A stretch of 64,000 bases of DNA from Hordeum vulgare subsp. vulgare (taxonomy: Eukaryota; Streptophyta; Magnoliopsida; Poales; Poaceae): NCBI RefSeq assembly GCF_904849725.1, contig NC_058522.1, positions 432,417,529-432,481,528 of the forward strand, in the 5' to 3' direction. How positions within the stretch are numbered: position 1 is the stretch's first letter; the number at the start of each line of letters is the position of its first letter. A program made the translations under genes and the position numbers. The notes under the pieces were generated by a model. That model did not search any database. It was not told the DNA's origin and worked only from the letters and a program-made list of their open reading frames with translations. Of the stretch, positions 34,988 through 44,569 are shown in pieces.

Positions 34988-36543
34988 TGCTACTGCAACA
35001 AAAGACCTTCCAATGGCGCCAGAAACGTGCTCACGGCACCAAGAATATTTCTGCTACGGCTACGCCTTAAGGGACTTCCTAGGAAAATATGCAAAGGATT
35101 TTCCCCGTGGCCTTGGAGCCTTGCGTTGGTGTTCCCTCAAAGCGGAAAGGGTGATGTAGCCCAACGGTGGTAAGTATTTCCCTCAGTTTGAGAACCAAGG
35201 TATCGATCCAGTGAAGGAGTATCGCAAGTGCCTGCACAAACACAAAAAGCTTGCTCCCAACGCTATGAAGGGGTTGTCAATCCCTTATAGATTGTTCACC
35301 AAGTGAGAACTGAAAGCAACAAAGTAACAAAGCAAAGTAAAAGCGAAAGTGGAAACGATAGGTGTGAATAGACCCGGGGGCCGTAGTGCTTACTAGTGGC
35401 TTCTCTCATGAAAACAAGTAGACGGTGGGTGAACAAATTACTGCCGAGCAATTGATAGAACCGCACAAAGTCATGACGTCATCTATGGCAATGATTTTAT
35501 CTATAGGCATCACGTCCAAAACAAGTAGACCGATACTTTCTGCATCTACTACTATTACTCCACACGTCGACCACTATCCAGCATGCATCTAGTGTATTAA
35601 GTCCAAAAGAACAGAGTAACGCCTTAAGAAAGATGACATGATGTAGATCGACAATCTCATATCTACGACAAAGCCCACCTTGTTAACCTTGATGGCAACT
35701 ACACGATGTGTGCCTTGCTGCCCCTACTGTCACTGGGAAAGGTCACCACACGGTAAGAACCCAAAACCAAGCACTTCTCCCATTGCAAGAATCATAGATC
35801 TAGTTGGCCAAACAAAACCCAAGACTCAGAGAGACTTACAAGGATATCAAATCATGCATATAATAAATCAGCAAAGACTCAAATATATCACATAGATAAT
35901 TTGATCACAAATCCACAATTCATCGGATCTCTACAAACACACCGCCAAAGAGGATTACATCGGATAGATCTCCATGAAGATCATGGAGAACTTTGTATTG
36001 AAGATCCAGGAGAGAGAAGAAGCCATCTAGCTACTAACTACGGACCCGTAGGTCTGAAGTGAACTACTCACGAGTCATTGGAGGGGCGATGATGTTGATG
36101 TAGAAGCCCTCCAACTCCAAAGTCCCCTCCGGCAGGGCACCGGGAAGGGTCTCCAGATGATTTTTTCTGTATTTTATGGAATATATAGGCGAAGGAGTTA
36201 GGTCAGGGGGGCGCCAGGGAGGCCACAAGCCTGCTGGCCGCCGCCCCCCGTGGTGGCGGGTAGGGGGCATGTGGGCCCCCTGTAGCCCTCCTAGCTTGGC
36301 CCTCAAGCCCCCTGATCTTCTTCCGTTCCGGAAAAAATATTTCGGGGATTTTATTCCGTTTGGACTCCGTTCCAAAATCAGATCTGGAAAGAACCAAAAA
36401 CACAGAAAAAACAGGAACTGGCACTTGGCACTGAATTAATAAGTTAGTCCCAAAAAAGATATAAAAGGTACATAAAACATCCAAAGATGACAAGATAACA
36501 GCATGAAACCATCAAAAATTATAGATACGTTTGAGACGTATCA
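34988..36543 (-). repeat. 5' LTR of E6 (1556 bp)
   Basis: On the minus strand it runs from TGATACGTCTCAAACG (36543) to ...GCAGTAGCA (34988). Relative to the 3' LTR it lacks about 65 bp at 36158-36160. A short TGA repeat at the ends of the missing piece fits slippage or illegitimate recombination. A TATA-like motif (minus CCTATATATTCC) is at 36178-36190, about 355 bp from the LTR start. Confidence 0.88.
36178..36190 (-). promoter_or_regulatory. TATA-like box of the E6 5' LTR
   Basis: Minus strand CCTATATATTCC. It is conserved in E10 (58031-58043 and 51561-51573) and in the E6 3' LTR (30845-30857). Confidence 0.5.
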
Positions 36544-36548
36544 TTTAC

Positions 36549-37072
36549 CTCTTGAGCTAGAGCATAAGGCTTATTGGGCAATCAAAGAGCTCAACTTTGA
36601 TTTCAAACCTGCTGGTGAGAAGAGGTTATTTGATATTAGCTCGCTTGATGAATGGAGAGCTCAGGCATATGAAAATGCCAAGTTGTTCAAAGAAAAGGTT
36701 AACAGGTGGCATGATAAAAGGATACAAAAATGTGAGTTCAATGTAGGTGATTATGTCTTGCTATATAATTCTCGTTTAAGATTTTTCGTAGGCAAGCTTC
36801 TCTCTAAATGGGAAGGTCCTTAAATTGTTGAGGAAGTATATCGTTCCGGTGCCATCAAGATCAACAACACGGAAGGTAATTTTCCAAGAGTGGTAAATGT
36901 GCAAAGAATCAAGCATTATATCTCATGTACTTCCATAAATGTTGAAAGCAATATTATCAATACCATAACTCCGGAGGAGTACATAAGGGATATTTATCAG
37001 CTTGTTTCAGACCCTGAAAACAAAGAGGTATGTGATTCGGTAAGTAAACCGACTCCAAAACTTTTCCAATAG
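36549..37072 (+). pseudogene. E5 integrase C-terminal part (continued after E6)
   Basis: This resumes the E5 integrase exactly after the duplicated TTTAC. It reads [56 protein letters not shown] and KWEGP, then a TAA near 36821 in place of the Tyr seen in E8. The frame continues beyond it to the natural stop at 37072 (SKPTPKLFQ). It completes the domain begun at 17379-18150. The frame of the visible upstream ORF (36503 start) begins in the E6 LTR and is an artefact. Confidence 0.88.
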
Positions 37073-37354
37073 GATTTTTCCTCCATTTTGGAATTTTTAG
37101 AAAAATAGAAAAATTTAAAGTAGTCCAGAAAGCGCACGAGGAGGCGACAAGCCTACCAGGCGCGGGCCACCCCCTAGCCGCGCCTGGGGGATTGTGACCA
37201 CCTTGTGTGCTTCCCGGACTCCGTTTTCTTGCGGAGTACTCCTTCTGTTCGGAAAAAAATCATTATATATTCTCCCGAAAGGTCTGACCCTCGTATCACA
37301 CAATTTTCCTCTGTTTTCGTTTCGAGACTGTTTTTGGTGCAGATCTAGATAGCT

Positions 37355-37876
37355 ATGGCGTCCCCAAAAGCTCCGAACGACAAGATCTTCGAGAAGGTCA
37401 TCAATCCCTACCTCGCAGGAGTGCTGCAACACCCTCGATCTATCAAGATGTGTGAGGGGGTGCTGCACATCCGTGATATTGAGGGGCCCAAGAAGACCGG
37501 AAGCGTGGAGGCGAGGCCCGAAGCAATGGAGCAACAAGTCTGCAAGTGCCAAGGGATGGTGGAGCGTGGACTCAACGCCAACCACATGATGATCACGGAG
37601 TTCACCAACAAGCACAAGATCGATGCCAATGACATCGGGAAGCACCTCTCTAGGCTCTATGAAAGAATTGATCACCTCCAAGCCCAGATCTATGACCTGG
37701 AGAACCAAAACTGTGAGTATGAGTATAGATTTAAATCAATACGGTTGGCTGCAGATTTGAAGATTCCGGAGACTCGGTCATCTTTCCATGATGGAGCACC
37801 TATGCCTTGGAAGACGGAGGATCAAACCCATGTTGCAACAACTCCACCACCATCACCATCGAAGGAAGACAACTAA
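37355..37876 (+). CDS. E5 ORFx: intact 173-aa ORF downstream of pol
   Basis: The only uninterrupted copy of this ORF in the window; it starts MASPKAPNDKIFEKVINPYL. The middle part contains EGVLHIRDIEGPKKTG and KCQGMVERGLNANHMMITEF. A heptad-rich stretch (LYERIDHLQAQIYDLENQN, about residues 98-116) suggests a coiled coil. A Pro/Ser tail ends PPPSPSKEDN. No signal peptide, transmembrane segment or nucleic-acid-binding motif is seen. It lies 282 bp after the pol stop, preceded at 37336-37345 by TTTTGGTGCAG, a plausible splice acceptor, and followed within 35 bp by an internal purine tract. Gag and pol in the same element are broken, yet this frame is open. Function unknown; an accessory ORF in the env position is the most I can infer. 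Confidence 0.7.
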   Translation: MASPKAPNDKIFEKVINPYLAGVLQHPRSIKMCEGVLHIRDIEGPKKTGSVEARPEAMEQQVCKCQGMVERGLNANHMMITEFTNKHKIDANDIGKHLSRLYERIDHLQAQIYDLENQNCEYEYRFKSIRLAADLKIPETRSSFHDGAPMPWKTEDQTHVATTPPPSPSKEDN

Positions 37877-39403
37877 GCATGGGTATGGGCAATCCCCTTG
37901 GTCTGTGCCAAGCTTGGGGGAGTTGCCCCGGTATCGTATCACCATCACATCTTTTGTCTTTACCTTTTCTTATTTCGATCCTTTTTGGTTTTATCTTTCT
38001 CTAGTAGAATAAAGTTCTTAGTGTTTTAGGCTTGAGTTTTGCTTTGTGTCACCCCCGATGTATTCGAGTTCGTGAGTCATATAATAAAGAGTGTTTTAGT
38101 TAAAGGCCTTGCTCCATGCCATGATGTGAAAGAAAAGAATGATAAGAGAACAAAAGCATTAAAGATCATGTAGTGATCTTATGGTAAGTGATGGCTTCAC
38201 ATATAAAAAGAATGTTGATTGAAACTTATTGGGGGTGGACAAACGTAGACCTTGGTCATTGTTGCAATTAATAGGAAGTGATAAATAAGGAGAGGTTCAC
38301 ATATAAATATATCATCTTTCACCATCTATGATTGTGAACACTCACTAAACTATTACATGCTTAGAAGTAGATGTTGGACAAGGAAGATAACATAATGAAT
38401 TATGCTTGCTTGGTTCCGAACAATGATTATATAACTAGAGATCCCTTAGCATGTGACGCTTGCTTCCACCTCATATCAGCCAAAACTTCCGCACTAAGTA
38501 GAGATACTACTTGTGCATCCATAAACCTTCAACCCCAGTTTTGCCATGAGAGTCCACCATACCTACATATGGATTGAATAAGATCCCTCAAGTAAGTTGT
38601 CATCGGTGCAAGCAATAAAAATTGCTCCCTAAATATGTATGATCTATTAGTGTGTGGAAAATAAGCTTTGTACGAACCTGTGATGAGGAAGACATAAAAG
38701 CGACAGACTGCATAATAAAGTTCTTTATCACAGGAGGCAATATAAAGTGACGTTCCTTACACTAAGAGGTCACACATCCAAACCTCAAAAGCGCATGACA
38801 ACCTCTGCTTCCCTCTGCGAAGGGCCTATCTTGTACCTTTACTTTTTGCCCTTGAAAGAGTCATGGTGATCTACACCAATTCCTTATTTCGCCTTTATCT
38901 TGGCTAACGTCATATGCTAGGGAAAGATCTATATTCATATGTCAACTTGGAGGTAAGTATTCATGAATTATTATTGTTGACATTACCCTTGAGGTAAATG
39001 GTTGGGAGGCGAAACTATAAGCCCCTATCTTTCTCTGTGTCCGACTAAAACTTTGATCTCATGAGTACGACATGAGTTGTAGCAATTGTAGAAGACAAAA
39101 GGACGATCGAGTATGTGGATTTCCTTTACAAGCTCTTATTTGACTCTTTCCGATGTTATGATAAATTGCAATTGCTTCAGTGACTAAAGGCTATTGGTTG
39201 TTACTCCTCAATAAGGTTCTTGATCCATACTTTACTTTGTGAAGGAATTATCACTTTAGCATAAGAGATTATATGATGATATTGTTGTTCTGACTATGAT
39301 CATGATGCATGCATGTCCGTATTTTGTTTTGTCGACACCTCTCTCTCTAAACATGTGGGCAAGTTTATTGATCCCGGTTTCCGCTTGAGGACAAGCGAGG
39401 TCT
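37877..39403 (+). other. Conserved 3' noncoding region of E5
   Basis: No convincing frame. It holds the internal purine tract (37910-37922), the 17-bp cross-family box (38554-38570), a box with core GCGACAGACTGC (38697-38720) and a block with core GCTTCCCTCTGC (38788-38832). The same order and spacing occur in E8 and E9. Confidence 0.6.
37910..37922 (+). other. Second, internal purine tract in E5
   Basis: AAGCTTGGGGGAG is identical to the PPT core at 39405-39417. It lies 33 bp after the ORFx stop. Confidence 0.65.
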
Positions 39404-39417
39404 AAGCTTGGGGGAGT
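39404..39417 (+). other. E5 polypurine tract
   Basis: AAGCTTGGGGGAGT directly before the 3' LTR; plus-strand primer site. Confidence 0.85.
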
Positions 39418-40947
39418 TGATACGTCCATTTTGCATCATGCTTTCATGTTGATATTTATCGCTTTATGGGATGTTATTACACTTCACGGTACAATACTTA
39501 TGCCTTTTCTCTCTTATTTTGCGAGGTTTACATGAAGAGGGAGAATGCCGGCAACTGGAATTCTGGCCTAAAAAAGAAGCAAGTTTGAGATACCTATTCT
39601 GCGCAACTCCAAAAGCCGTGAAAATCAACGAGGATTTATTTTGGAATTTATAAAAAATCCCGGGCCGAAGAAGTACCACAGGGGAGCCAGCAGGAGGCCA
39701 CAAGCCTGCTAGGCGCGACCTACCCCCCTGGCCGCGCCTAGGGGGCTTGTGGGCTCCCTGTTGGCCCTCTGCCCCCCCCCCCCCTCTTTTGCTATAAGGA
39801 GGGTTTCGTTTCAGAAAAAATCAAGAGGAGGCTTTCGCGAGGAATCGCTGCCGCCACGAGGCGGAACTTGAGCAGAACCAATCTAGAGCTCCGGCAGGGT
39901 CGTCCTGCCGGGGAAACTTCCCTCCTGGAGGGGGAAATCGTCGCCATCGTCATCACCAACACTCCTCTCATCGGAGGGGACTCATCACCATCAACATCTT
40001 CATCAGCACCATCTCATCTCCAAACCCTAGTTCATCTCTTGTAACCAATCTCCGTCTCACGACTCCAAATGGTACTTGTAAGGTTGCTAGTAGTGTTAAT
40101 TACTCTTTGTAGTTGATGCTAGTTGGATTACTCGGTGAAAGATTATATGTTCAGATCCTTGATGCTATTCAATACCTCTCTGGTCATGAATATAATTATG
40201 CTTTGTGAGTAGTCACTTTTTTCCTCAGGACATGGGATAAGTCATGCTATAAGTAGTCATGTGAATTTGGTATTCGTTCGATATTTTGATGCGTTGTATG
40301 TTGTTTTTCCTCTAGTGGTGTTATGTGAACGTCGACTACATAACACCTCACCATTATTTGGGCCTAGAGGAAGGCATTGGGAAGTAGTAAGTAGATGATG
40401 GGTTGCTAGAGTGGCAGAAGCTTAAACCCTAGTTTATGCGTTGCTTCGTAAGGGGCTGATTTGGATCCACTAGTTTAATGCTATGGTTAGACTTTGTCTT
40501 AATTCTTCTTTCGTAGTTGTGGATGCTTGCGAGAGGGGTTAATCATAAGTGGGAGTTTTGTCCAAGTAAGGGCAGCACCCAAGCACCGGTCCACCCACAT
40601 ATCAAACTATCAAAGTAGCGAACGTGAATCATATGAACATGATGAAAACTAGCTTGACAGAAATTCCCATGTGTCCTCGAGAGGGCTTTACCTCCTATAA
40701 GAGTTTCTCCAGGCTTGTCCCTTGCTACAAAAGGGATTGGGCCACTTTGCTGCACCGTTGTTACTATTGTTACTTGCTACTTGCTACGAATCATCTTATC
40801 ACACAACTTTCTGTTACCGGTAATTTCAGTGCTTGCAGAGAATACCTTGCTGAAAACCACTTGTCAAATCCTTCTGCTCCTCGTTGGGTTCGACACTCTT
40901 ACTTATCGAAAGGACTATGATAGATCCCCTATACTTGTGGGTCATCA
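39418..40947 (+). repeat. 3' LTR of E5 (1530 bp)
   Basis: TGATACGTCCATTTTGCATC to GTGGGTCATCA, followed by TTCAT (40948-40952). A C-run of 14 at about 39772-39785 explains most of the length difference from the 5' LTR. The stem-loop at 40318-40346 has the intact loop palindrome. Confidence 0.92.
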
Positions 40948-40952
40948 TTCAT

Positions 40953-41146
40953 GCACATAGATTAGATGCAAATTAGGATGTAGTGTTCCATCTCCTGCAT
41001 AAGGATTAGCTAGCGGTTTTTATCATACATGAAGGAATTTCATAATAAATATTTTCAGTAGGCGCAGCAGGTTGAGGAGCATCTCTTTGTGCTTCCGGTC
41101 GGGGTGAAGATACCCCGAACAAGCCCCTCAAATGATTATTTTCCAT
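40953..41146 (-). pseudogene. E4 gag N-terminus
   Basis: The start at 41146 gives MENNHLRGLFGVSSPRPE, matching the gag start in E5, E8 and E9. A frameshift occurs near 41020. The remaining codons run to LHLIYVHE at the E5 insertion, and the gene continues at 12297. The leader between primer site and start is about 80 bp, as in E8. Confidence 0.8.
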
Positions 41147-41223
41147 AGTGACAAGTGACGGTAAATTTCAGCATAATATATAAAAATTTCCTTAGCAAGT
41201 TCCAGACACCAAAGGCGCTTCAC

Positions 41224-41241
41224 TCCCCCGCAACGGTGCCA
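41224..41241 (-). other. E4 primer binding site (tRNA-Asp)
   Basis: Minus strand TGGCACCGTTGCGGGGGA, 11 nt from the LTR, with two differences from the tRNA-Asp complement. Confidence 0.8.
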
Positions 41242-41252
41242 GAAAAGAGTCT

Positions 41253-42774
41253 TGATGACCCACAAGTGTAGGGGATCTATCGTAGTCCTTTTGATAGGTA
41301 AGAGTGTCAAACCCAACGAGGAGCAGAAGGAAATGATGAGCGGTTCTGAGTAAGGTATTCTCTGCAAGCACTGAAATTGTTGGTAACAGATAGTTTTGTG
41401 ATACGGTAATTCATAACGGGTAGCAAGTAACAAATGTAACAATGGTACATCAAGGTGGCCCAATCCTTTTTTAGCAAAGGACAAGCCTGGAAAAACTCTT
41501 ATCTAAAGCAAAGCACTCCCGAGGACACATGGGAGTTTCTGTCAAACAAGTTTTCATCGTGCTCATATGATTCGCGTTCGTTACTTTGATAATTTGATAT
41601 GTGGGTGGACTGGTGCTTGGGTGCTACCCTTACTTGAACAAACATCCCACTTATGATTAACCTCTCTCCCAAGCATACGCAACTATGAAATAAGAAGTAA
41701 GATAAATCTAACCATAGCATGAAACATATGGATCCAAATCAGCCCATTACGAAGCAACGCATAAACTAGGGTTTAAGATTCTGTCACTCTAGCAACCCAT
41801 CATGTACTTATTACTTCCCAATGCCTTCCCCTAGTCCCAATTAATGGTGAAGTATCGTGTAGTCTATGTTGACATGACACCACTAGAGGAGAGACAACAT
41901 ACATCTCATCAAAATATCGAACGAATAACAAATTCACATGATTACTTATAGCAAGACTTATCCCATGTCCTCAGGAACAAACATAATTACTCACAAAGCA
42001 TATTCATGTTCATAATCATAGGAGTATTAATAATCATTAAGGATCTCAACATATGATCTTCCACCAAGTAAACCAACTAGCATCAACTACAAGGAGTAAT
42101 CAACACTTATAGCAACCCACACGTACCAATCTGAGGTTTTGAGAAAAAAATGGATACAAGAGATGAACTAGGGTTTGGAGAGGAGATGGTTCTAATGAAT
42201 ATTTTGATGGAGATTGACCCCCTCTCGATGGGAGTATCATTCGTGATGACGATGGCTTCGATTTCCCCCTCCGGGAGGGAAGTTTCCCCGGCAAAATAGC
42301 TCTATCGAGCTATAGATTGGTTCTGCCGAAGTCCCGCCTCGAGACAACGGCGCTTCTTCCCAAAAGTTCTAATATGATTATTTCCAAGTCAAAACCCTTC
42401 ATATAGAAGAAGATGGGCACCGGAGACTTACCAGGGGGCCCACAAGCTTGCAGGGCGCGCCTAGGGGGGTAGAACGCGCCCCCCTCGCTTGTGGCCACCT
42501 GGTGGGTCCCTTGATGTATTTATTTCGGCCAATATTTTTTATATATTCCAAAATAATTCTGCGTAAGTTTTCAGGACTTTTGGAGTTAGGCAGACTAGGT
42601 CTCTCAGATTTGCTCCTTTTTTGGTCCAGAATTCCAGCTGCCGACATTCTCCCTCTTCATGTAAACCTTGTAAAATAAGAGAGAAAAGGCATCAGTATTG
42701 TACCATAATGTGTATTAATAGCCCATAATGCAATAAATATCAATATAAAATCATGATGCAAAATGGACGTATCA
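41253..42774 (-). repeat. 5' LTR of E4 (1522 bp)
   Basis: On the minus strand it runs from TGATACGTCC (42774) to GGGTCATCA (41253). The 9-bp stem of the LTR hairpin is degraded here (41852-41880). It faces the E5 3' LTR head-to-head with only 305 bp between, forming a long inverted repeat of related LTRs. Confidence 0.9.
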
Positions 42775-42834
42775 AGCACCTTTGGTAAGGGGGAAAATTA
42801 TATTGCGTGCTCAAGTTTAGTGTTACTTGTCACT

Positions 42835-44546
42835 ATGGAAATTAATCCTTTGAGGGATTTGTTTGGGGTATCTTCACCTCGACTCGAAACACCAAGAGTT
42901 GTCCCTCAACTTTCTGAACCTATTGAAAATGTTTATTATGAAACTTCTTCGGTTATGATAGAGAAACCGCTAGCTAATCCTTATGCACGAAGTGAAACAA
43001 AACATCCCGATATGCACCTAATCTATGTGGATGAAGTTTGTGGATTATTTCAGCTTGCAGGTTTATCTGGAGATGAAGTCAAGAAGAAGGTTTTCCCTTT
43101 ATCTTTGGGGGGAAATCATTTACATGGTATAGGATATCTGATGATACAAGATCTTGCAACTGGAATCGATTGCAATTGGAGTTTCACCAAAAAAATATCA
43201 TATGCATCTTGTTCATCGTGATCGGAATTTTATCTATAGTTTTTGGCCTCATTAAGGAGAAAGTATTTCTCTAGCTTGGGGTAGGCTGAAGTCAATGTTA
43301 TATTCATGCCCCAATCATGAGCTCTCGATTTTCTCGTAATGATCAAACCATGCTCGATACTTCTTGCTCGGGTTCTTTTATGAAGAAGACTATTGAATTC
43401 AGGTGGAATATTTTAGAAAGAATTAAACGCAACTCTCAAGATTGGGAGATCTACGAAGGTAAAGAGTATGGTATAAAACCTAAGTTTGATTGTGTTAAAT
43501 CTTTTATGAATACCGGTGCTTTCAATGATTTTAGCACTAAGTATGGGCTTGACTCTGAGATAGTAGCCTCATTCCGTGAAACCTTTGCTGCTCATGTTGA
43601 TCTCCCTAAAGATAAATGGTTTAAATATCATCCACCTATTAAATAAAAAAATTAAGAACCAAATAAATTTGAGGAAGAATCTATTATTTACAATGTTGAG
43701 CCAGTTGTGCCGACATTCTTATATTGAGAAACCACCTTTCCCTGTTAGGATAAAGGAACATGCTAAAGCTTTAACTGTGGTTAACAAAAGTTATGTTAGA
43801 ACAACCAAACCATCTGAGAAAATCATGGTAGAACCTAGTACTTATATGGTTAAATATCTCTTGGTATACAATATTGATGGGAATGTTATTTATTTGTGTA
43901 ATTAAGGTGCTAGAATTGCCAAACTTGATACTAAAGATAAGAATAGACCTGTTCGCTTGTCGTTTCAGTCAAAGTAGTAGATCATTACTATCATGGTTTA
44001 TGTGATATCGGTGCTAGTGTTAGTGCTACCCCTTTTACCTTATATCAAGAAAGTATGCATGAGATAGCAACCTCTGAGATAGAAGACATAGATGTTACTA
44101 TTGAACTTGCTAATAGAGACGCCATCACACCACTTGGGATTGTTAGAGATGTTGAAGTCTTGTGTGGAAAAGTAAAATATCCTACTGATTCTCTAGTACT
44201 TGGCTCACCACAAGATAATTGTTGTCCCATAATATTTGGAACAACCTTCTAGAACACTGTCAATGCTCAAATAGATTGCAAAAAGGAAACTGACAGTGTT
44301 AATTTTGGTGGTATGTCTCATGAGTTTCATTTCTCCAAGTTTAGTAAGCAACCCCATGACAAAGAATTGCCTAGTAAAGATGAAGTAATTGGTCTTGCTT
44401 CTATTGCCATTCCTCCTATGGATCCATTAGAACAATATTTGATAGACCATGAAAATGATATGCATATGCGTGAAAGAAATGAAATAGACAATATGTTCTT
44501 TGAGCAGAAACCCATCCTTAAACACAACTTGCATATTGAAACTTAA
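42835..44546 (+). pseudogene. E9 gag-protease (heavily broken)
   Basis: ATG at 42835 (MEINPLRDLFGVSSP). The gag core breaks by frameshift near 43110 and resumes at 43317-43646 (EFRWNILERIKRNSQDWE). A linker follows, then protease pieces near 43985-44252 (CDIGASVSATPFTLY, CPIIFGTTF then TAG) and the tail SHEFHFSKFSKQPHDKE up to a TAA at 44544-44546. The ATG at 42763 used by the longest frame lies in the E4 LTR and is not real. The order and motifs equal those in E8. Confidence 0.82.
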
Positions 44547-44569
44547 ACACAACTTGCATATTGAAACTT
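44520..44569 (+). repeat. 25-bp perfect tandem duplication in E9
   Basis: Two adjacent identical 25-bp units (44520-44544, 44545-44569) at the protease/RT junction. E5 and E8 have a single copy of the region. A replication-slippage scar. Confidence 0.9.

Larger units (their letters stand above)
18151..36543 (-). mobile_element. E6: type II non-autonomous Gypsy element, complete but nested
   Basis: It is inserted in the E5 integrase with TTTAC duplicated at 18146-18150 and 36544-36548. The 5' LTR is 34988-36543 and the 3' LTR is 18151-31209, interrupted by E7 and E8. Without passengers it is about 6.9 kb. The internal region (31210-34987) has a tRNA-Asp primer site, one 255-aa ORF of unknown function, ~2.7 kb of noncoding DNA and a purine tract. 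It has no RT, RNase H or integrase, so it must depend on another element. LTR ends are TGATACGTTTGAG... and ...GCAGTAGCA. Confidence 0.9.
12298..40947 (+). mobile_element. E5: type I Athila-lineage Gypsy element, complete but nested and decayed
   Basis: Both LTRs (12298-13820 and 39418-40947) start TGATAC and end TCATCA. The 5-bp target duplication TTCAT lies at 12293-12297 and 40948-40952. With E6 and its passengers removed, the element is about 10.25 kb with a 7.2 kb internal region: PBS, gag, protease, RT, RNase H, integrase, ORFx, 3' noncoding region and PPT. E6 interrupts the integrase at 18150/36544 with duplicated TTTAC. The lineage rests on the gag-pol motifs, the tRNA-Asp primer site and the LTR structure; WHAM/Sabrina-like is a guess. 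Confidence 0.92.
8859..42774 (-). mobile_element. E4: type I Athila-lineage Gypsy element, split by E5
   Basis: The span is a host element interrupted by the whole of E5 (12298-40947). The right part (40948-42774) holds the 5' LTR, primer site and gag start. The left part (8859-12297) holds the rest of gag, protease, RT, RNase H and the integrase zinc-finger region, cut off by E3. The gag reading is continuous across the E5 insertion, and TTCAT is duplicated at both ends of E5. E4 lies in the E9 leader. The target duplication would be AGCAC (42775-42779), with its left copy outside. All coding parts carry frameshifts or stops. Confidence 0.85.

Noticed and set aside
37355..37876. ORFx as a viral envelope protein
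   Set aside because: No signal peptide, transmembrane segment, furin-like site or cysteine pattern is visible; position alone is not enough.
37788..38012. His-rich 74-aa frame (HHHHHRRK) at the end of E5 ORFx
   Set aside because: It is an out-of-frame reading of the Pro/Ser tail codons of ORFx; the same shadow appears in E8 at 23199-23417.
42763..42834. ATG at 42763 as the start of E9 gag
   Set aside because: It lies in the E4 LTR and leader junction; the conserved start is ATG 42835.
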